Positions 3,646-7,758 of a DNA stretch of 7,758 nt are shown here, one piece after another; within the stretch, counting starts at the first letter, position 1; every line of letters starts with the position of its first letter. The notes beneath the pieces are model-generated. The model was not told the origin of the DNA. It did no database searches and saw only the letters and a list, made by a program, of their open reading frames with translations. Source of the stretch: Bacteroidales bacterium (GTDB lineage: Bacteria; Bacteroidota; Bacteroidia; Bacteroidales; F082); the NCBI GenBank assembly GCA_024762735.1, contig JANTGU010000097.1:1-7758 (forward strand), in the 5' to 3' direction. Both the position numbers and the translations under genes were made by a program.

Positions 3646-6165
3646 ATGAAAATGATCATTAAGATTACCTCTTTTCTGTTGGCCGTGGCAGCTCTGTTGT
3701 TTGCCATCACCCCCATGGAAGTAAAGGCTCAGGCTCCCACTACCCAGGATTGTAAGGGAGCCATCGCCGTGTGCGATTATATCTACCACGAAGATTCAAC
3801 CGCCAGTGGGTATGGCAACTATTACGAAATTCCAACCGGGCAAGATTGCTCCACAGGACACTGCATGGATGGAGAAAAAAACAGTAGATGGTACGTCTTT
3901 ACCGTGATTCAGTCTGGACAGCTGCGGTTTCAGATTACTCCCGTCATGCAAACCGATGATTACGACTGGGCGGTTTTTAACATTACTACCTACTCCTGCG
4001 ACGACATCAAACTGCATCCTGACTGGATGATGCGCAGCTGTAACGCGGCAGGAGGAGCGGGATACCAGGGTGCTACCGGGATTAGTACTGCCAACGGGGG
4101 AAACACAAATTGTAGTAATGGAGGCAACACCAACAAATGGAACGCCGACCTTACTGTCTTTGAAGGCGAAACGTATGTGCTGGTGGTGAGCGACTGGACA
4201 CAAACACCGGGAGGCTACACCCTTGACTTTTCGGCTTCCAGTGCCGTAATTTTTGATGACCAGGCTCCTTTTATCGAGCATATCGGAAGTGATCAGATTA
4301 CCACCTGTGGCACAAACGAGTTGTTGATACGTTTTAATGAAAAAGTTAAATGCTCCTCGGTGGATGCCGGTGATTTTTCGTTAACAGGCCCCGGTGGCCC
4401 TTATGTGATTGACAGCATCTATGGCGAAACCTGTAGTCTGGGTGGCGATCCCAACGAAAAGGAGTTTACACTCTATGTTACGCCACCGTTTACCCGGGGT
4501 GGCGATTTTGAGTTAAAAATAAATGCTTTCAGCTACATCTCCGATGCCTGCGATAATTATGCTTTGCCGGATACCTATCCCTTTACCGTCGATCTGGAAT
4601 CACCTACAGCCTCTGCCGGCGATGATCAAACCATTAATTATGGAACAACCACGGTGCTTAACGGGAGTGCTTCGGGAGGATCGGGCAATAACAGCTATCA
4701 TTGGGAGCCGGATACTTTGCTGGTTGATCCCGATGTGCAACAACCCACCACGGTGAATTTAACCGCCAATGCCGAGTTTTATTTAACGGTCACCGATAAC
4801 AACAGCGGCTGTACAGGTGAAGATACCGTGATGGTCACCATCGAGGGCGGTGAGTTATTCAACAGCGTTTCCGCCAGCTCCGATGCAATTTGTAATGGCA
4901 ATCAGGTAGTGCTTTTCTCAAATGCCGGGGGAGGTTCGGGAAACTATACCTACTTATGGACTTCCGATCCTGAAGGCTTTAACTCAACGCTGGCCAATCC
5001 GGTAGATTTTCCATCTCAAACCACTACCTATTTTTTAGATGTATTTGACGGGTTTACCCATTCCACGGGGCAGGTAACCGTAACGGTGCATGAGCTTCCG
5101 GTTGCCAATGCAGGCGATGACCAGATTATCAACCCGGGAACACCCACAACACTGCACGGTGAAGGTGCCGGAGGCGATGGTAGCTTTACCTTCCACTGGG
5201 AACCCGCAAGCTACCTGGTGGATAATGAAATTCAAAATCCGGATACAAAACCACTATATAATCCCACTATTTTCTCCTTATGGGTTACTGACGGGTTTGG
5301 TTGCGTGAGCAATCAGGATGATGTTTTGGTAAATCCCGCGGGAGATGCCCTGGCTGTTTTCGCAGCAGCCAGTCCTTCTAAGGTGTGCTATGGCGATACG
5401 GTGGCCATTGAGGCCTTTGCCACGGGAGGAGGGGGAGCATACACCTATGAATGGAGCTCCATTCCGGCAGGTTTTACCTCTGACCAATCTGCTTTTACCG
5501 TTTTACCTGACAGAACCACCACCTATCAACTGAAGTTAACAGATCAATATGGTAACGAGGTGAACGGGAACATCCAGGTAACGGTTTATCCATTGCCTGA
5601 AATAGACCTGATACCTGATGGTATTACTCCCATCGACGACCATACCATCACGGTTTGTGTGAGAGACAGCGTTTTGATGGACGCTGGACAGCCGGACAGC
5701 CCGTCGGGCACTACCTATTTTTGGATTGGAGAAGGGCTTACTACCAGGTATAACAAAGCCATTACCAATGGTAACCTGCTCGACGTTCAAAAGCATACGG
5801 TGCGCGTCACCCATCCGCATGAAAATAATTTGATGTGCAGCAATACCGATTCGCTGACCATTGTTTTTAGCTTTAAAGAGTGTGGCACCGGCACGGATGA
5901 GCATTTTGTGGATATCTCTGATGTGTTCAATGTCGTGCCCAATCCCAATACAGGAGATTTTAGCATTGAGTTTTCAAAAACAGTGAAGGAGGCAAAAATT
6001 ACCGTATATTCCATGGATGGGGTAGCTGTTTATTCACAAAACGGGTTGGAGCATTTTAGCAAGGGAGATAAAAAGCAGATGAACCTGAACCTTTCAAAAG
6101 GAGTTTATTTTGTTCATCTCCAGTCGGGACCTAACAGTGCCGTGCAAAAAGTAGTGGTAAATTAA
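3646..6165 (+). CDS. Large secreted surface protein with PKD/Ig-like domains and type IX sorting domain
   Basis: 839 residues. The signal peptide (1-28, cleavage likely after VKA) sends it to the periplasm by Sec. Domains: CUB-like beta domain about 34-205 (GEKNSRWYVFTV, DDYDWAVF, GETYVLVVS, GGYTLDF); SbsA/Big_5-type Ig domain about 207-318 (IRFNEKV, DFSLTGPGGPY); four PKD-like domains at about 320-400, 403-482, 485-563 and 567-648, alternating two subtypes; a further Ig-like domain about 650-745; and a type A Por-secretion sorting domain about 757-839 (PNPNTGDFSIEF, ITVYSMDG, LSKGVYFVHL, KVVVN). The last directs export through the type IX system and usually anchoring to the surface. No catalytic domain is recognisable, so an adhesive or matrix role is likely but unproven. 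Eleven Cys in the first 302 residues recur at matching places in the downstream paralogue, suggesting disulfides. The start at 3646 puts the hydrophobic core right after MKMIIK and has a -7 element 18 bases upstream; ATG 3652 is a lesser alternative. Confidence 0.93.
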   Translation: MKMIIKITSFLLAVAALLFAITPMEVKAQAPTTQDCKGAIAVCDYIYHEDSTASGYGNYYEIPTGQDCSTGHCMDGEKNSRWYVFTVIQSGQLRFQITPVMQTDDYDWAVFNITTYSCDDIKLHPDWMMRSCNAAGGAGYQGATGISTANGGNTNCSNGGNTNKWNADLTVFEGETYVLVVSDWTQTPGGYTLDFSASSAVIFDDQAPFIEHIGSDQITTCGTNELLIRFNEKVKCSSVDAGDFSLTGPGGPYVIDSIYGETCSLGGDPNEKEFTLYVTPPFTRGGDFELKINAFSYISDACDNYALPDTYPFTVDLESPTASAGDDQTINYGTTTVLNGSASGGSGNNSYHWEPDTLLVDPDVQQPTTVNLTANAEFYLTVTDNNSGCTGEDTVMVTIEGGELFNSVSASSDAICNGNQVVLFSNAGGGSGNYTYLWTSDPEGFNSTLANPVDFPSQTTTYFLDVFDGFTHSTGQVTVTVHELPVANAGDDQIINPGTPTTLHGEGAGGDGSFTFHWEPASYLVDNEIQNPDTKPLYNPTIFSLWVTDGFGCVSNQDDVLVNPAGDALAVFAAASPSKVCYGDTVAIEAFATGGGGAYTYEWSSIPAGFTSDQSAFTVLPDRTTTYQLKLTDQYGNEVNGNIQVTVYPLPEIDLIPDGITPIDDHTITVCVRDSVLMDAGQPDSPSGTTYFWIGEGLTTRYNKAITNGNLLDVQKHTVRVTHPHENNLMCSNTDSLTIVFSFKECGTGTDEHFVDISDVFNVVPNPNTGDFSIEFSKTVKEAKITVYSMDGVAVYSQNGLEHFSKGDKKQMNLNLSKGVYFVHLQSGPNSAVQKVVVN
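4603..5589 (+). repeat. Two A-B units of alternating PKD-like domains inside the surface protein
   Basis: Subtype A domains (4603-4845 and 5098-5334) open with a version of A-x-AGDDQ-x-I and share HWEP and a late GC. Subtype B domains (4852-5088 and 5347-5589) open with a conserved single Cys (C416, C581), then GGG-x-YTY-W-S and TTTY. The order A-B-A-B points to duplication of a two-domain unit. The downstream paralogue starts the same series with one A and one B before leaving the window. Confidence 0.75.
5914..6165 (+). other. Type IX secretion C-terminal sorting domain (coding segment)
   Basis: Residues about 757-839 match the Por secretion tail family by sight: a VVPNPNTGDFSIEF strand, ITVYSMDGVAVY, LSKGVYFVHLQ and a terminal KVVVN. 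In known type IX cargo this domain is recognised at the outer membrane and removed as the protein is attached or released. The PorU/PorV-type machinery is not in this window. Confidence 0.85.
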
Positions 6166-6366
6166 TCTTCAATTTCAGGGCAAACCTTTTGTGATAGTTT
6201 GATGTCATTATTACATTAAAGAAGTAAACGTTTTTTTATTATTTTTGACCTCATTTTCAGGATTAAAGGATTTCTTTTTTTTAAGTTATCATTTCGACGT
6301 TTTGTTGCCGGAACGATGGGCTGAATTGAAATTCTTCTGAATAGGTCACCTTGAAACTCAATTGTT
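6166..6366 (+). other. 201-bp intergenic leader between the two surface-protein genes
   Basis: It has no credible ORF and no clear GC-rich terminator hairpin. It is AT-rich, with T runs at 6231-6237 and 6275-6282. One exact -7 match is TATTTTTG at 6240-6247, 119 bases upstream of the next start, but no TTG lies at the expected -33 distance (nearest 6199-6201, 38 bases away). The downstream gene therefore either has a long untranslated leader or is read through from the upstream gene. Confidence 0.4.
6240..6247 (+). promoter_or_regulatory. Possible -7 element for the second surface-protein gene
   Basis: TATTTTTG fits TAnnTTTG, but it lies in a T-rich stretch where chance matches are likely, has no -33 partner, and would give a leader of about 110 bases, unlike the short leaders elsewhere in the window. 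Confidence 0.25.
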
Positions 6367-7758
6367 ATGAAGTCTGTTTTTGTTAAGTTTTTGCTCGTTA
6401 ATTTTTTTGTTCTACTATCTGTTGTATTATGGGCGCAAGAGCCCACCGATCAGGACTGCCTCGGGGCTATCACGGTTTGTCAGTCGGTGTACGTGCAGCC
6501 AAACTCCTATTCCGGCACGGGAAACTATCCTAATGAAATTCCCCACCCGGGATCTTGTCCTACCAACTGCCTTAATTCCGGCGAAAAAAACGATGTTTGG
6601 TATATTTTCACCGTTAACTCGGGGGGTAACCTCGGTTTTCAAATTACACCCAACAACATGAGTGATGATTATGACTGGGCGGTTTACAGCTTAAACGATT
6701 TCGATTGTGAAGATATATTTAATCATGTCGGGCAAATGCAGGTGAGTTGTAATTACTCCGGCACTGCCGGCATTACAGGAGCTTCCTTGGTTACGGGTCA
6801 AAGCTGTGTAGGCGCCAGCGGTAGCAACAAATGTGTTTTTATCCCGGTGGTGGAAGGAGAAACCTACGTGTTGAATATCAGCAACTTTTCCAGTTCCCAA
6901 TCGGGCTACACCTTGGATTTTGGCCTTTCAACAGCCAATATTTACGATGATGTTCCCCCCACCATTGCCACCATTTACTCTGATGACTTGCAATGTGGTT
7001 CTGCCCAAATAGAATTTGACTTTTCCGAGAGGGTGTTGTGTAATTCCGTACAGCCGAGCGACTTTTCATTAACAGGCCCCGGGGGTCCCTATACCGTTAC
7101 TGATGTGTATGGCTACACATGCCAGCAGGGGGGTTCGGCCGAAGATCATTTCACCATGGAATTTGACCCCCCGATTTACGAAAGCGGAACCTACTCGATT
7201 AATATTTTGCCTTATAGCGGTATTCAGGATGACTGTGGAAACACCGCAGCCGTGCACAGTTATAACTTTAATGTGGACTTGAATTCACCGGTGGCCGATG
7301 CCGGCGAAGATCAGGATATTGCTTACGGAGCTTCAACACAGTTGGATGGGACGGTAACCGGAGGAACCGGAAATTTCAACTTCGACTGGCAACCCGAGGA
7401 TAAACTGGTTGATCACACGGTAGAAGACCCCTTTACTACCAATTTAACCGAAACAACCGATTATTTGATGACGGTTGATGACCCGGGAAACAATTGTCGG
7501 AGTACCGATAATGTGACAGTTAATATTGTGGGTGGCCCTATGTCAGTTACAGTAACTGCCGACCAGCCGTCGGTATGTTCGGGCAACCCGGTTACTATTC
7601 AGGCTATCCCCAGCGGAGGAGCTGGTGCTTTTGAGTACACCTGGACATCAGATCCTCCCGGGGTGAATTATACCAGCCAGGTTATTACGGTAAACCCCGA
7701 GGTAACCACCACCTATTTTGTGGAAGTTACCGATGGTTTTACAACCTTAACAGAGCAG
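6367..7758 (+). CDS. Second secreted surface protein, tandem paralogue (3' end outside window)
   Basis: The frame from ATG 6367 stays open to the last base, 464 codons without a stop, so the gene continues beyond the window. Signal peptide 1-23 (cleavage likely after LWA), CUB-like domain about 29-195 (GEKNDVWYIFTV, DDYDWAVY, GETYVLNIS, SGYTLDF), SbsA/Big_5-type Ig domain about 197-307 (DFSLTGPGGPY), PKD-like subtype A about 308-388 (ADAGEDQ, FDWQPEDKLVD), and an unfinished subtype B from about 390 (C404, YTWTSDP, TTTYF). This is the same domain order as the upstream protein and eleven Cys fall at matching places, so the two arose by tandem duplication. A type IX sorting tail is expected but not visible. 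The start is supported by the hydrophobic signal directly after MKSVFVK; there is no Shine-Dalgarno sequence. Role unknown; adhesion or matrix is a guess from the domains. Confidence 0.92.
   Translation, partial: MKSVFVKFLLVNFFVLLSVVLWAQEPTDQDCLGAITVCQSVYVQPNSYSGTGNYPNEIPHPGSCPTNCLNSGEKNDVWYIFTVNSGGNLGFQITPNNMSDDYDWAVYSLNDFDCEDIFNHVGQMQVSCNYSGTAGITGASLVTGQSCVGASGSNKCVFIPVVEGETYVLNISNFSSSQSGYTLDFGLSTANIYDDVPPTIATIYSDDLQCGSAQIEFDFSERVLCNSVQPSDFSLTGPGGPYTVTDVYGYTCQQGGSAEDHFTMEFDPPIYESGTYSINILPYSGIQDDCGNTAAVHSYNFNVDLNSPVADAGEDQDIAYGASTQLDGTVTGGTGNFNFDWQPEDKLVDHTVEDPFTTNLTETTDYLMTVDDPGNNCRSTDNVTVNIVGGPMSVTVTADQPSVCSGNPVTIQAIPSGGAGAFEYTWTSDPPGVNYTSQVITVNPEVTTTYFVEVTDGFTTLTEQ

Noticed and set aside
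3796..4281. 161-residue minus-strand ORF
   Set aside because: It is antisense to the conserved CUB-like domain of the surface protein, with low-quality composition and no recognisable motif.
5536..5904. 122-residue minus-strand ORF
   Set aside because: Antisense to the last Ig-like domain of the surface protein; no start context or domain support.
1093..6165. The exported thiol oxidoreductase as a dedicated folding partner of the Cys-rich surface proteins
   Set aside because: It is on the opposite strand with its own promoter, separated by the decarboxylase and the palindrome; nothing in the sequence links them beyond proximity.
6380..6661. 93-residue plus-strand ORF near the start of the second surface-protein gene
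   Set aside because: It runs in another frame over a well-supported signal peptide and CUB-like domain, has no family features and no promoter of its own.

Overview
The window looks like chromosomal DNA of a Bacteroidota (Bacteroidetes) species. Four signs agree. A secreted multidomain protein ends in a type IX secretion (Por secretion system) C-terminal sorting domain, and a second of the same build follows it. A DUF4369-plus-thioredoxin TlpA-type protein is present. Genes lack clear Shine-Dalgarno sequences. Matches to the Bacteroidota -7 promoter element TAnnTTTG lie just upstream of most starts. Genus or family cannot be fixed from this alone; an anaerobic or marine member of Bacteroidia would fit.

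Layout, left to right. (1) The 3' half of aspS (aspartyl-tRNA synthetase) enters from the left edge and ends at 821 before an AT-rich hairpin. (2) A small one-helix membrane protein with a C-x12-C-x-C-x4-C tail (897-1148) resembles NqrM, the maturation factor of Na+-NQR. (3) Convergent to it, overlapping by 56 bp, is an exported TlpA-like thiol-disulfide oxidoreductase on the minus strand (1093-2448). (4) A divergent promoter region (2449-2546) separates it from a crotonase-fold gene best read as methylmalonyl-CoA decarboxylase (2547-3323). (5) The gap 3324-3645 is not empty. It is almost filled by a 265-bp nested palindrome with perfect 15-bp terminal inverted repeats, two inverted copies of a GC-rich REP-like hairpin core, two unrelated AT-rich local palindromes around those cores, and a possible 7-bp target duplication. 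(6) Two tandem paralogous genes for large secreted surface proteins follow: a complete 839-residue one (3646-6165) and one open at the right edge (6367-7758, 464 residues visible).

Functionally this is a housekeeping and redox neighbourhood next to a cell-surface locus, not one operon; nearly every gene has its own candidate promoter. The two surface proteins share one architecture: signal peptide, CUB-like beta domain, SbsA-type Ig domain, then alternating PKD-like domains. They look like an old tandem duplication. The most unusual structure is the nested palindrome at 3337-3601. I see no defence system, CRISPR array, rRNA/tRNA or transposase gene.
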